Below, piece after piece: positions 33,489 to 42,704 of a DNA stretch of 59,209 nt. How positions within the stretch are numbered: position 1 is the stretch's first letter; every line of letters starts with the position of its first letter. The position numbers and the translations under genes are program-made. The stretch spans positions 1 to 59,209 of the forward strand of contig CAJFLB010000015.1 of assembly GCA_904387305.1 (NCBI GenBank). Direction: 5' to 3'. The notes under the pieces are model-generated. The model searched no databases, had not been told where the DNA came from, and worked only from the letters and a program-made list of their open reading frames with translations. This DNA comes from an uncultured Clostridia bacterium (GTDB lineage Bacteria; Bacillota; Clostridia; TANB77; CAG-508).

Positions 33489-34727
33489 ATGAGTTATATA
33501 AATGAAAATTTTTTAAATTTACAAGATAGCTATTTATTTTCTACAATAGCAAAAAAAGTAGCAGAATATACTAAAAATAATCCAGATAAAGAAATTATCA
33601 AATTAGGAATAGGAGATGTTACAAAACCAATTGCTCCAGCATGTTTAGAAGCAATGCATAAGGCAGTTGATGAAATCGGAACAGCCGAAGGTTTTAAAGG
33701 ATATGGACCAGAACAAGGATATGAATTTTTAAGAAATGCCATTGTAGAAAATGATTATAAAGCAAGAGGAGTAGATATAGAGCCAGGCGAAGTATTTGTA
33801 TCAGATGGAGCAAAATGTGATTGTGGTAATATTGTTGATATATTTGCACAAGATAATAAGGTTGCCATTACAGACCCAGTATATCCAGTATATCTAGATA
33901 CAAATGTCATGTCAGGTAGAAGCGGAAAATATAATGAGAAAACAGGAACATATGAAAATATTGTATATTTACCAGTAACAGCTGAAAATGATTTTAAACC
34001 AGTTTTACCAAAGGAAAAAGTAGATATGATATATCTATGTTTTCCAAACAATCCAACAGGAACTGTATTAACTAAAGAAGATTTAAAAGTTTGGGTAGAT
34101 TATGCAAAAGAAAACAACAGTATTATATTATATGATGCAGCATATGAAGCCTTTATAGAAGAAAAAGATATACCACATAGTATTTATGAAGTAGAAGGTG
34201 CAAAAGATGTAGCCATTGAATTTAAGAGTTATTCAAAAACAGCAGGATTTACAGGTGTTAGATGTGCTTATGTGGTCATTCCAAAAACAGTAAAAGGATA
34301 TACAAAAAATGGAGAAACAGTTGATTTAAATAAACTTTGGAATAGAAGAACTTGTACAAAATTTAATGGAGTATCATATATTGTGCAAAGAGCAGCAGAA
34401 GCTACCTATTCAAAAGAAGGAAGAAAACAAATAGAAGAAAATATTGGATATTATAAAGAAAATGCAAGAATTATAAAAAGTGGATTAGAAGAAGCAGGAT
34501 TTACAGTATATGGAGCTGTTAATTCACCATATGCTTGGTTAAAAGTACCAGAAGGAATGACCTCATGGGAATTTTTTGATAAACTACTAGAAGAAGTAAA
34601 TATTGTAGGAACACCAGGAAGTGGATTTGGACCTCATGGAGAAGGATATTTTAGATTAACTGCATTTGGAACAAAAGAAAATACATTAAAAGCAATTGAA
34701 AGAATAAAAAATTGGAATATAAGATAA
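33489..34727 (+). CDS. dapL: LL-diaminopimelate aminotransferase
   Basis: This PLP enzyme makes LL-diaminopimelate directly from tetrahydrodipicolinate, bypassing the succinyl and acetyl routes. Signatures include [33 protein letters not shown], and the PLP-lysine motif [20 protein letters not shown]. At about 412 residues it is complete. ATG 33489 is chosen because AAGAAAGGA abuts the earlier ATG at 33480. A terminator follows. Its product is the substrate of DapF encoded directly upstream. Confidence 0.96.
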   Translation: MSYINENFLNLQDSYLFSTIAKKVAEYTKNNPDKEIIKLGIGDVTKPIAPACLEAMHKAVDEIGTAEGFKGYGPEQGYEFLRNAIVENDYKARGVDIEPGEVFVSDGAKCDCGNIVDIFAQDNKVAITDPVYPVYLDTNVMSGRSGKYNEKTGTYENIVYLPVTAENDFKPVLPKEKVDMIYLCFPNNPTGTVLTKEDLKVWVDYAKENNSIILYDAAYEAFIEEKDIPHSIYEVEGAKDVAIEFKSYSKTAGFTGVRCAYVVIPKTVKGYTKNGETVDLNKLWNRRTCTKFNGVSYIVQRAAEATYSKEGRKQIEENIGYYKENARIIKSGLEEAGFTVYGAVNSPYAWLKVPEGMTSWEFFDKLLEEVNIVGTPGSGFGPHGEGYFRLTAFGTKENTLKAIERIKNWNIR

Positions 34728-34733
34728 TGAAAA

Positions 34734-34777
34734 GAAAAACAATTAGAATAGAAGATTTCTAATTGTTTTTCTTTTTT
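34734..34777 (+). terminator. Terminator of dapF-dapL
   Basis: A stem AAAAACAATTAGAA / TTTCTAATTGTTTTT is followed by further T residues. Confidence 0.88.
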
Positions 34778-34835
34778 AAAAAAATTTATAAATTAGACTA
34801 AATTATATTTTTATTATTTTTCACATCTGGTGTGT

Positions 34836-35080
34836 AACTATTCAGTGGTATAATATTTTTAATTACGAGTTCTTGTATATTTATTTTTCATAAATTCCTC
34901 GGTTCAATACGTGCTCTAGCCTTTCTAACGATAAAAGAAACGAGCCTCTCGCTATTCCCGCTTCCTCATTTCTTTTATATCAAGAAAGGCTACAAGCACT
35001 CCAATCACATTTGTCATTTATGAAAAATAAATATACAAGAACTCGTTTAATATCAAATATCTATACCACTGAATAGTTAG
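34836..35080. repeat. Modular inverted-repeat element, copy 3
   Basis: The outer arms AACTATTCAGTGGTATA and the segment ACGAGTTCTTGTATATTTAT match the reverse complement of the other end with a few bases of difference in between. Inward lies ATAAATTCCTCGGTTC..GCTCTAGCCTTTCT paired with AGAAAGGCTACAAGC..TGTCATTTAT, shared with copy 2. At the centre (34930-34981) is a stem with the loop GAGCCTCTCGCTATTCCCGC, shared with copy 1. Imperfect direct repeats CTGGTGTGTAAC (34827-34838) and CTGGTGTGCGTAAC (35081-35094) flank the element, possibly a target duplication. Confidence 0.8.
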
Positions 35081-35117
35081 CTGGTGTGCGTAACCAATAA
35101 AAAATAGAACAATACAA

Positions 35118-35146
35118 TTGAAAAAAGCTGAGATAAAAGCTATAAT
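35118..35146 (+). promoter_or_regulatory. Promoter upstream of the 35164 gene
   Basis: TTGAAA (35118-35123) and TATAAT (35141-35146) are 17 bases apart, 17 bases before the start codon. Confidence 0.72.
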
Positions 35147-35163
35147 AAAATGGGTGAAGAAAA

Positions 35164-35949
35164 ATGGAGAAAAGTAAGAAAGAGAATTTACTAAATAAAA
35201 TTATAAAAAAAATGAAAGAAGAAGAAAAAAATATTTATAAAGCAAATCAAATAGATAAACAACATTATAAAATGAAAGTAAATATTAATAGATTTATACA
35301 AATTGCTGAAAATATAAAAGAGAAAGATATGGGAGAATTTACAGATGAAAATGTCATCATAACACATAATGGAAATCCATATATGACATATCTTCTGGCT
35401 ATAAAAGCCATTTGTAGCAATACCAATTTAACGATATGTGTGAATGAAACGATGTTAGGAACAAACAGTGTGATTGCAAAAATCATTGAAGAAGTATTAA
35501 AAGAACTAAAAATAGATATACATATTACTGTTATCAGAACATTGGATATAGAAACATTGAAAAAAGAAATAAAAATTATTGTTCTGCAAGATAAAGCACA
35601 ATATTCGAAATTGTTAAAAGCAAAAATTCCAAATGTGTATTATAGGCCAATATATAATGTAGCTTTATACATTGATGATGAAGAATTTGAAGACATTCAA
35701 CAAGACATCATACGATATTGCGATGAGAATTTTATTGAAATAGAAATATATGATGCAAAGGATATAGAAGACGCAATTGAACAATTAGAAGCAGATAATG
35801 AAGGAGAATATGCATTAATTTTGACAAAACAAAAGGTAGATATGGATAAAATAAAGGAAATGAAAGAAAAAGAAAATATAGAAATTAACATTAATAAAAA
35901 TATCTTAACAGATTTAGAAGAACGAATAATAGAACAAAATATAGATTAA
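35164..35949 (+). CDS. Unknown protein, 261 aa, distant aldehyde-dehydrogenase-like fold possible
   Basis: I do not recognise it. The N-terminal 60 residues are charged and helical. The middle, ENVIITHNGNPYMTYLLAIK, then alternates strands and helices in a way reminiscent of the cofactor half of aldehyde or glutamyl-phosphate dehydrogenases. No catalytic cysteine motif is visible, so any such origin would be a degenerate one. There is no signal peptide. It has its own promoter and sits 60 bases upstream of a 970-residue unknown gene, likely in the same transcript. Confidence 0.65.
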   Translation: MEKSKKENLLNKIIKKMKEEEKNIYKANQIDKQHYKMKVNINRFIQIAENIKEKDMGEFTDENVIITHNGNPYMTYLLAIKAICSNTNLTICVNETMLGTNSVIAKIIEEVLKELKIDIHITVIRTLDIETLKKEIKIIVLQDKAQYSKLLKAKIPNVYYRPIYNVALYIDDEEFEDIQQDIIRYCDENFIEIEIYDAKDIEDAIEQLEADNEGEYALILTKQKVDMDKIKEMKEKENIEININKNILTDLEERIIEQNID

Positions 35950-36009
35950 AGAACAAAAGTGTAACTTGAATGAAAGTTAAATTATACCTTAGAAGGGAAT
36001 GAAAAAGAT

Positions 36010-38922
36010 ATGGCATTATTAAGAGAAATACAAGCATTATTAAAAACAGTTAATTTAGCTCTTGATGAACAAGATGTTAGAGATTCAATTGAAATCTTGT
36101 ATAGAGGACAAAGTATAAAAGAAGGCGGAAGAATTGAAGAATATATTCAAAATAATGCAGAATATATTCAGTTTAAAAAATTATTAATCATTATTGTAAA
36201 AAGATGGCAGGAATTAAGTGATAAATATAAAGAAGCAAATGATAAAAATAAAGAAGGAGGAGTATCTTTTTTAACAAAGCAAGCAGAAAAAGAGTTAGAA
36301 AAAGCTATTACTTTTGCTAAAAAATATATAAAACCAGAGGAGTTCATAAAAGTAGAAACTTTAGAAAATAAGATAGGAGCAGAGGATGCTGAATTTACTA
36401 TATTAGATTCAAAAACGGTTATTTATGGACAGAGAATAGATAAAAGCAATAAGCTGTATGATCAGATAAAAGACAAACTTCCTAATACGAACTTTACAAT
36501 GCTTTTTGAAATATTAAAGATTATATTAGAAGATGAAAGTATGGGAAGAAAAAAGTTTTTTGAAATTACAAATGATTTTCTAGAAAAACAAGGATTTACA
36601 AAAGAAGAGAGAATGAACTTTTGGAATGAAATTAGAGAAACAACAAGTGAAGAAGACATAATAGAGAAAACAAAAATCATTGATAAAGAAAAGTATAATA
36701 GAGAAGTACAATCAGAATTAGAAAAACTTAAACCATATATTAATACGGAAAAATGTATTTTAACTTATGCGTGGTATATAAATGAAAATTTAGAAAAAGG
36801 TGCAAAATTAGATGAAAAAGACATTACTTTTTTAGACAGCTTAGAGGAACTTTTAGAAAATATTAATGAAAAGACAACAATTAAAGATAATGACAATATT
36901 GTCGTAGGAAAACAAAAAATTTATGCAATGTTATCTAAATGGAATAGTGAAACTAAAGAATATTACACAGATGATGATTTAATTAGTGGAAGCAAAACAT
37001 TAAAGGATACTCATGGTTATGAAGAATATTGCTCCAAAGACAAATTGAGAAAATTGGCACAAAAGGAAGAAAATCTTCTATATTTAGCACAAAGAAAAAA
37101 ATTAAATAATGCAACTTTATATACAATTGCAATGAGCTATCCTGTATCAGAAGAAACTCTAGTAGGATTATATGCATGTGGAGCATTTAATCTAAAAAAG
37201 GTAGAAGCATATGCTAAACAAAAAAATATGAATTTCGAAGAAATCAAAGAAAAAATTAAGCAACAAAAATTTACAGATAATCAAAACATTGACTTAAATA
37301 ATGAAGAAGCTTGGGAATTATTAACACCAGAAGAAAGACTACAAATGACTGTAGAAGGAATAGAAAGTGGAAAAGAAGAGAAGATACAAGGAAGAATAGA
37401 AGAACTTTATGACATTCAAGAAATTGCAAATTTATATAAAGAAATTTATCATGTAGATGAACAGAATGAAGAACAAAATCAAGAAATTCAAGAAAAAAGA
37501 AAAAAATATGAAAATCTGATAACATTACACAATGCATTAGGAATGCAAGACAGAGATAATATTGTAAACATATTAGAAGATGAGTTAAGTAATGAAATGT
37601 TAATGAACTTATATAGTGATCATGTCATTAGTATGGATATTCTTGAAAGCTATGGAGAGAAAGAATTGGTTATGGAAGCATTTGATAAAGGAAGAATTCA
37701 AGAGAGAGACATAAAAGAAGCAATTATGAGATATCCAATACCATTAGAAGAGAATCAGATTTATCAATATTATCAAGAAGGAATTTTTACATCAAGAAAT
37801 ATCTTAGATGTATATATACAAAATAGAATAAACTTAGACACAATTAAAAGAATAAACGAAAAATTACCAGAAGAACAAAAGATAAATGTTGAACTAAGAG
37901 AAGAAGAATTAGCAAATCTATATCAAGAGGCTAAAAAAGAAAAGAAACGCAAAAATACGAATTTAGAAGCAAATTTGAAATATAAAAGATATGGATTATT
38001 ATATCAAACATTAGAAAGAGCAAATCTAGACGAAAGTGAAAAGATTCAATCAGACAAAAGAATACTAGAACATATGACCAATATTACACAAGAAGATATA
38101 ATCGAACTATATAAAGATAATTTATTGACATTAGAAACAGTATTAGAATATGGAAAAGATGAATTAGTAAAGAAATTAACTCTTCAAGGAGATTTGAGAA
38201 CAAGTGATGCAAGAACATATTTTGAATCTGAAAAAGAAAAAGTAAGTATAGAAGAAATATTACAAAATCCAGATATGGATGAAACAGAAAAATTGATATT
38301 AATATATACAACATATGGTGACAATGTCCAGAAAAGAGAAAAATTAGTAGAACACTATATTTCTGCATATGCATCAGATATAAAAGGAGAAAACACGACA
38401 ACCAGAGAGAAAAAAGAGAAAGAAGAGGGGCTAACAAGTGGTAAAAATACAGTAACAGATCCATATCAGAGATGGAAACTATTAGCATTGTTAGATAAAA
38501 ACTATAGTAGAAAATATGTAGGCGGATATTTAATTGTCAAATTACACAACACACAAAAAGTAATTATAGAAAAATTGTATGGTAAAAAATATGGTCAAAT
38601 AGAACCAGGAAATAGTACAGCAACATTTGGTTTACCTATAGAAGAATATGAAAATCTAGAGCCAGAGCTTATTAAAGGTAAAAAGTTTGATATTGCCAAA
38701 TTAAGAAAGGAAGCAAGAAATCATCCAGAAATTATTACAAAGGTGACACATCATTCTGCTAGATATGATGAAAAAGGAAATGAAAAAAACAGTTGGGTAA
38801 GAAGATTATTAGAATATGTGTGTGATGAAGAACCAGAAAAAGTATATTCTGACGAAGAAATTGCTCAAATAAATGAATGTTCAAAAGCAATTGAAAAATC
38901 AAGAAAAGAAATTGATAGATAA
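36010..38922 (+). CDS. Large unknown cytosolic protein, 970 aa
   Basis: I do not recognise this protein. It lacks a signal peptide, membrane segments and any nucleotide-binding motif I can name. The sequence is dominated by Lys/Glu-rich alpha helices, with repeated patterns such as DIEEL/NEE, DIIELYKDNLLTLETVLEYG and an earlier LMNLYSDHVISMDILESYGE that look like related helical-repeat units. The C-terminal 130 residues are different and beta-containing (VGGYLIVKLHNTQKVIIEKL). The ATG follows AGAAGGGAA. It may be a scaffold or interaction protein. It is probably co-expressed with the 261-residue gene upstream; a terminator follows. Confidence 0.7.
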   Translation: MALLREIQALLKTVNLALDEQDVRDSIEILYRGQSIKEGGRIEEYIQNNAEYIQFKKLLIIIVKRWQELSDKYKEANDKNKEGGVSFLTKQAEKELEKAITFAKKYIKPEEFIKVETLENKIGAEDAEFTILDSKTVIYGQRIDKSNKLYDQIKDKLPNTNFTMLFEILKIILEDESMGRKKFFEITNDFLEKQGFTKEERMNFWNEIRETTSEEDIIEKTKIIDKEKYNREVQSELEKLKPYINTEKCILTYAWYINENLEKGAKLDEKDITFLDSLEELLENINEKTTIKDNDNIVVGKQKIYAMLSKWNSETKEYYTDDDLISGSKTLKDTHGYEEYCSKDKLRKLAQKEENLLYLAQRKKLNNATLYTIAMSYPVSEETLVGLYACGAFNLKKVEAYAKQKNMNFEEIKEKIKQQKFTDNQNIDLNNEEAWELLTPEERLQMTVEGIESGKEEKIQGRIEELYDIQEIANLYKEIYHVDEQNEEQNQEIQEKRKKYENLITLHNALGMQDRDNIVNILEDELSNEMLMNLYSDHVISMDILESYGEKELVMEAFDKGRIQERDIKEAIMRYPIPLEENQIYQYYQEGIFTSRNILDVYIQNRINLDTIKRINEKLPEEQKINVELREEELANLYQEAKKEKKRKNTNLEANLKYKRYGLLYQTLERANLDESEKIQSDKRILEHMTNITQEDIIELYKDNLLTLETVLEYGKDELVKKLTLQGDLRTSDARTYFESEKEKVSIEEILQNPDMDETEKLILIYTTYGDNVQKREKLVEHYISAYASDIKGENTTTREKKEKEEGLTSGKNTVTDPYQRWKLLALLDKNYSRKYVGGYLIVKLHNTQKVIIEKLYGKKYGQIEPGNSTATFGLPIEEYENLEPELIKGKKFDIAKLRKEARNHPEIITKVTHHSARYDEKGNEKNSWVRRLLEYVCDEEPEKVYSDEEIAQINECSKAIEKSRKEIDR

Positions 38923-38929
38923 TATTGCA

Positions 38930-38967
38930 AGAGAAACCTTATATATATAAAGGAGAGGTTTCTCTTT
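38930..38967 (+). terminator. Terminator after the 970-residue gene
   Basis: AGAGAAACCT pairs with AGGTTTCTCT, followed by T-rich DNA. Confidence 0.8.
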
Positions 38968-39053
38968 AATAATTTCATAAAAAGAAATTTTTATATCTTA
39001 GATATTAAGATGTAAGTTTGGGAAAAGAGACTAAACAAAAGTTCGAAAACATA

Positions 39054-39082
39054 TTGACTTTTTTAGATAGAATTTATATAAT
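39054..39082 (+). promoter_or_regulatory. Promoter of the HD hydrolase-ruvA group
   Basis: TTGACT (39054-39059) and TATAAT (39077-39082) are 17 bases apart, 94 bases before the start at 39177. Confidence 0.72.
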
Positions 39083-39176
39083 GTGAAAGAATAAAAAAGC
39101 ATGTGTTAACGAATCGAAGAAGCTTAACATGATTGTATACGAAAAAAGATAAATGTAGAGAGGAATGAAGCAAAAA

Positions 39177-39731
39177 ATGAAGGAAGAATTTTTAAATTTA
39201 TTGAGAAAAGTAAATCGAGAAGGAATAGAAGATATTATCAATTTTTTAGAAAAATCAGATTTTTTTAAAGCACCTGCAAGTACTAGATTTCATGGAGACC
39301 ATGAAGGTGGATTAGTAGAACATAGTTTAAAAGTATATGAAATTTTAAAACATAAAGTAGAACACAATATAAAAGGTGTAACCGTACCAGAAGAATCTAT
39401 TATTATCATTGGGCTATTACATGACATCTGTAAAACCAATTTTTATAAAGTCGATTATAGAAATGCAAAAAATGCATTAGGTGTATGGGAAAAAGTACCA
39501 TATTATACAATTGAAGATACCATTCCATATGGTCATGGAGAAAAATCTGTTATGATGATAACAGAATATATGAAATTAACACCAGAAGAAAAATATGCAA
39601 TTCGTTGGCATATGGGATATACAGAACCAAAAGAATTATATAATGCCATAGGGGCTTCTTACACCAAGTATCCAATTGCCTTATTAACACATGAAGCAGA
39701 TTTAGAAGCTACTTATTTTTATGATACATAA
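39177..39731 (+). CDS. HD domain hydrolase
   Basis: The metal-binding histidine-aspartate pattern is in STRFHGDHEGGLVEHSLKVY and LLHDICKTNFYK. Further conserved positions are PYGHGEKSV and RWHMGYTEP. About 184 residues form a single HD domain like the catalytic part of YhaM-type nucleases, but without the OB domain. The substrate is unknown. ATG 39177 is preferred, with GAGAGG 13 bases upstream; the ATG at 39165 directly abuts that site. It lies 32 bases before ruvA. Confidence 0.82.
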   Translation: MKEEFLNLLRKVNREGIEDIINFLEKSDFFKAPASTRFHGDHEGGLVEHSLKVYEILKHKVEHNIKGVTVPEESIIIIGLLHDICKTNFYKVDYRNAKNALGVWEKVPYYTIEDTIPYGHGEKSVMMITEYMKLTPEEKYAIRWHMGYTEPKELYNAIGASYTKYPIALLTHEADLEATYFYDT

Positions 39732-39763
39732 AAGTTGTCAAATCATAAAAGGAGGAAGAAGAT

Positions 39764-40402
39764 ATGTTAGCATATATAAAAGGAACATTAGAAATGAAAA
39801 TGACAGAATATGTGGTCATTGATGTAGGAGGACTAGGATATAAAGTATTCATGTCAAGTATTGGAATGGAGAAATTAGGAAACATAGGAGAACAAGTAAA
39901 AGTATATACCTATTATAGAGTTAGAGAAGACGATATTAGTATATATGGATTTAATTCTAATGAAGAATTGAGAATGTTTGAATTATTATTATCAGTTAGT
40001 GGAGTTGGAGCTAAAACAGCATTGGCCATGCTTGCTGTATGTACACCATCTGAATTTGTGTTAGCAATTGTATCAGAAGATATCAATGTATTAACATCCA
40101 TTCCAGGAATTGGACCTAAATCAGCAAAAAGAATTATTTTAGAATTAAAAGACAAAATCAAGAAAGAGCAACAAATTCAAGAATTAGAAAATGCTTCAAA
40201 AAATAATAAAGACATGAGTGAAACAAGTATGAAAGTAAAACAAATGATTCAAGATGATAACAAAGTACAAGAAGCAATAGCAGCATTGCAAGTTTTAGGA
40301 TATAACAAAAAAGAGATTGAAAAAGCATTTATGAAAATAGATAAAACAAATTTAACAACAGAAGATTTGATTAAGAAAGGATTAACCATGTTAGCAAATT
40401 AG
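39764..40402 (+). CDS. ruvA: Holliday junction branch migration protein RuvA
   Basis: RuvA binds Holliday junctions and loads the RuvB motor. The start MLAYIKGTLEMKMTEYVVID is the OB domain. SVSGVGAKTALAML and SIPGIGPKSAKRIILELKDK are the two helix-hairpin-helix motifs, and the C-terminal domain III (AIAALQVLGYNKKEIEKAF) contacts RuvB. At 212 residues it is full length. AGGAGG precedes the ATG. ruvB is not adjacent here; rarA, another recombination ATPase, follows instead. Confidence 0.97.
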   Translation: MLAYIKGTLEMKMTEYVVIDVGGLGYKVFMSSIGMEKLGNIGEQVKVYTYYRVREDDISIYGFNSNEELRMFELLLSVSGVGAKTALAMLAVCTPSEFVLAIVSEDINVLTSIPGIGPKSAKRIILELKDKIKKEQQIQELENASKNNKDMSETSMKVKQMIQDDNKVQEAIAALQVLGYNKKEIEKAFMKIDKTNLTTEDLIKKGLTMLAN

Positions 40403-40404
40403 AA

Positions 40405-40548
40405 AGGTTAAAAAATAATAATAGTTTTGACGTTGCCAAAATCATTTTAGATATAAACCTAAAGTTTACAGAGAATGTAACAAGTGTGTCATCATAGTTA
40501 AAATTTAAATCTTTTCTAACCAAATTTATTCCTTAAGAAAGGGATGTA
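40405..40548 (+). promoter_or_regulatory. Structured leader element, copy B (rarA)
   Basis: Ends GGTTAAAAAATAATA and AAATCTTTTCTAACC pair. The interior shows GTTTACA / TGTAAC pairing. The layout and the ending before AAGAAAGGGATG match the leader of dapF (32460-32610). The end sequences differ in compensating fashion (GGTTA/TAACC here, AGTTG/CAACT there). Confidence 0.5.
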
Positions 40549-40553
40549 GAAAA

Positions 40554-41798
40554 ATGAATAGTAATGAACCATTAGCATTTAGAATGAGACCAAGAACCCT
40601 AGAAGAATATGTTGGGCAAGAACATGTTTTAGGAAAAGGAAAAATTTTATATAGAACCATAAAGGCTGATAGATTATCTAGCATTATTCTTTTTGGCCCA
40701 CCTGGGTGTGGAAAAACATCATTAGCGAGAGTCATTAGTGAAACCACAAAATATAAATTTTATAAAATTAATGCAGTTACTTCAGGAGTAGCAGATATTA
40801 AAAGAGTCGTAGAAGAAACCAAAAATTTTATGATAAATCCAGCCGGAAAAAGTATATTGTTTATTGATGAGATTCATAGATTTAATAAATTACAACAAGA
40901 TGCATTACTTCCTTATGTAGAAAATGGAACCGTTATTCTAATTGGAGCAACCACAGAAAATCCATATTTTGAAGTAAATAAAGCTTTGATTTCTAGGTCA
41001 ATGGTTATCAAATTAGAGCCATTAACAACAGAAAATATTTTTACAATTTTAAAAAATGCAATTACTAGAAAAGATGGATTAGGAGAATATAATTTAAAAA
41101 TAGAAGATGAAACTTTAAAAAAATTAGCGATTATTTCCAATGGTGATGTTAGGACTGCATTAAATGGATTAGAAGTCGCAGTGTTAACAACCAATATGGA
41201 TACAGATGGATATATTCATATTACAGATGAAATTATAAAAAATAGTGTACAAGATAGAAAAGCCATATTTGATAAAAATGGGGAAGCACATTATGATAAT
41301 ATTAGTGCATTTATTAAATCTATGAGAGGCTCTGACCCTAATGCGGTTGTATTTTATTTAGCAAGAGCTTTAAATGGAGGAGAAGATCCTATGTTTTTAG
41401 CAAGAAGGATTGTAATTTGTGCCTCAGAAGATGTAGGATTGGCAAATCCACAAGCATTAGTTGTTGCTAATTCTGCTATGCAGGCTGTTCATATGGTCGG
41501 GATGCCAGAAGCCAGAATCATTTTATCAGAAGCAGCAATATATGTCGCATTATCTAAAAAATCAAATGCAAGCTATTTAGCAATTAATAAAGCTTTAGAA
41601 GATGTAAAAAATAAAGAAACAGGAGAAGTACCAATGCATTTAAGAAATGCACCAATTGAAGATATGAAAAATTTAGGGTATAGTAATGGTTATTTATATC
41701 CTCATGATTTCCCTGGACACTATGTAGAACAACAATATTTGCCAGATGAAATGGTAGGAACAAAATATTATATAAAAGATGAGAATATTGATTTATAA
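40554..41798 (+). CDS. rarA: Replication-associated recombination ATPase RarA (MgsA)
   Basis: The opening PLAFRMRPRTLEEYVGQEHV is typical of RarA. Walker A is FGPPGCGKTSLARV and Walker B is ILFIDEIHRFNK. The arginine-finger region is ISRSMVIKLEP, and the C-terminal tetramerisation domain holds ARRIVICASEDVGLANPQAL and YLPDEMVGTKYY. At 414 residues it is full length. RarA acts at stalled replication forks and clamp-loader substrates. The ATG follows AAGGGATG. The stop codon lies within a 16-base tandem repeat. Confidence 0.95.
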   Translation: MNSNEPLAFRMRPRTLEEYVGQEHVLGKGKILYRTIKADRLSSIILFGPPGCGKTSLARVISETTKYKFYKINAVTSGVADIKRVVEETKNFMINPAGKSILFIDEIHRFNKLQQDALLPYVENGTVILIGATTENPYFEVNKALISRSMVIKLEPLTTENIFTILKNAITRKDGLGEYNLKIEDETLKKLAIISNGDVRTALNGLEVAVLTTNMDTDGYIHITDEIIKNSVQDRKAIFDKNGEAHYDNISAFIKSMRGSDPNAVVFYLARALNGGEDPMFLARRIVICASEDVGLANPQALVVANSAMQAVHMVGMPEARIILSEAAIYVALSKKSNASYLAINKALEDVKNKETGEVPMHLRNAPIEDMKNLGYSNGYLYPHDFPGHYVEQQYLPDEMVGTKYYIKDENIDL

Positions 41799-41813
41799 GA
41801 ATATTGATTTATA
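41782..41813 (+). repeat. 16-base tandem duplication at the rarA stop codon
   Basis: AGAATATTGATTTATA is present twice in a row. The first copy encodes the last residues and carries the start of the TAA stop, so the second copy is untranslated. It looks like a replication-slippage product without effect on the protein. Confidence 0.8.
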
Positions 41814-41836
41814 AGAATAGAATAGTAAGTTATATA

Positions 41837-41874
41837 ATAAAGATGACATTTTATAAAAAAACTGTCATCTTTAT
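41837..41874 (+). terminator. Terminator after rarA
   Basis: AAAGATGACA pairs with TGTCATCTTT; T-rich DNA follows. Confidence 0.85.
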
Positions 41875-41940
41875 ATTTTTTTGGTATATGATATCAAAAT
41901 GTGGAAATCATATATAGAAATATAGCAATAGGAGGGAAAA

Positions 41941-42156
41941 ATGCAAAAAGATGGAAATGATGGACAAAATGCCAAAGAAAGTCAATGGAAAAATCAAGAT
42001 GAAATATATTTATTCGAATTACAAAAATTTTTGGATGTAGTAGAAAATGTAAAAGATGAAGAGCTACGAAAAGAAATTATTGCCCAAATGCTAAAATGTG
42101 ATAAAAGAATTACACAATTAGCAGAAGCAATTTTTCAAGAATTAGAAAAAAAATAG
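41941..42156 (+). CDS. Small acidic/helical protein, 71 aa, unknown
   Basis: I do not recognise it. The ATG has an excellent AGGAGGG upstream. After a hydrophilic N-terminus (MQKDGNDGQNAKESQWKNQD), it forms probable helices (LQKFLDVVENVKDEELRKEI; AQMLKCDKRITQLAEAIFQE). There is no membrane segment. It stands alone after the rarA terminator. Confidence 0.65.
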   Translation: MQKDGNDGQNAKESQWKNQDEIYLFELQKFLDVVENVKDEELRKEIIAQMLKCDKRITQLAEAIFQELEKK

Positions 42157-42195
42157 TAAAATGATTAAAATTTTTCTGTGCAATTTTATTTTTTG

Positions 42196-42238
42196 CATTA
42201 TAGGAAATGCAATTTTCTATAATCAATTTCCTATAATG
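42196..42238. repeat. A-type hairpin CATTATAGGAAA / TTTCCTATAATG
   Basis: A 12-base perfect stem encloses 19 bases. It resembles the A module found in the elements at 1318 and 20761 and in the repeats at 8668 and 17781, but stands alone here between two genes. Confidence 0.6.
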
Positions 42239-42336
42239 TAAGAAAATTGATAGTTGAGAAAGATAAAAGCCGATTCTGTTTATATAAATGCAAGAGTAAG
42301 TGCATAAAAAACGAAAATTTGTAAAAAATACAAAAT

Positions 42337-42693
42337 ATGAAAAATATAGCAAGAAAAATCATAATAGGAATATTGGCTGGAATTGTAAGTGGACTTTTCT
42401 CAACAGGTGGAGGAATGATTGTGGTTCCGGCATTAATATATTTATTAAATATGGAAGACAAAAAAGCAAGAGGAACCTCAATATTTTGTATATTGCCAAT
42501 GGTTATTACAAGTGGATTTTTCTATTATAAGAGTAATTATATAGATTGGAGCATTTCTATACTTTGCGCTATTGGTGGAATGATAGGAGGGTATATTGGG
42601 GCAAAAATACTAAAAAAGATACCAGTTCAATATTTGAAAATGGCCTTTACCATTTTTTTAATCTATGCGTCCTATAAAATGATTTTTAATTAA
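42337..42693 (+). CDS. Half-size TSUP (TauE/SafE) family permease subunit A
   Basis: The 118-residue protein has about four membrane segments and begins with IIIGILAGIVSGLFSTGGGM, the glycine-rich repeat of the TSUP/TauE-SafE family, followed by VPALIYLLNMEDKKARGTS. Normal TSUP proteins are about 250 residues with two such repeats; this is one repeat. The matching second repeat is encoded 12 bases downstream. The family moves anions such as sulfite or sulfoacetate. No strong ribosome binding site is seen before this ATG, so the start is the weakest part of the call. Confidence 0.82.
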   Translation: MKNIARKIIIGILAGIVSGLFSTGGGMIVVPALIYLLNMEDKKARGTSIFCILPMVITSGFFYYKSNYIDWSISILCAIGGMIGGYIGAKILKKIPVQYLKMAFTIFLIYASYKMIFN

Positions 42694-42704
42694 GAAGGGA
42701 ATTT

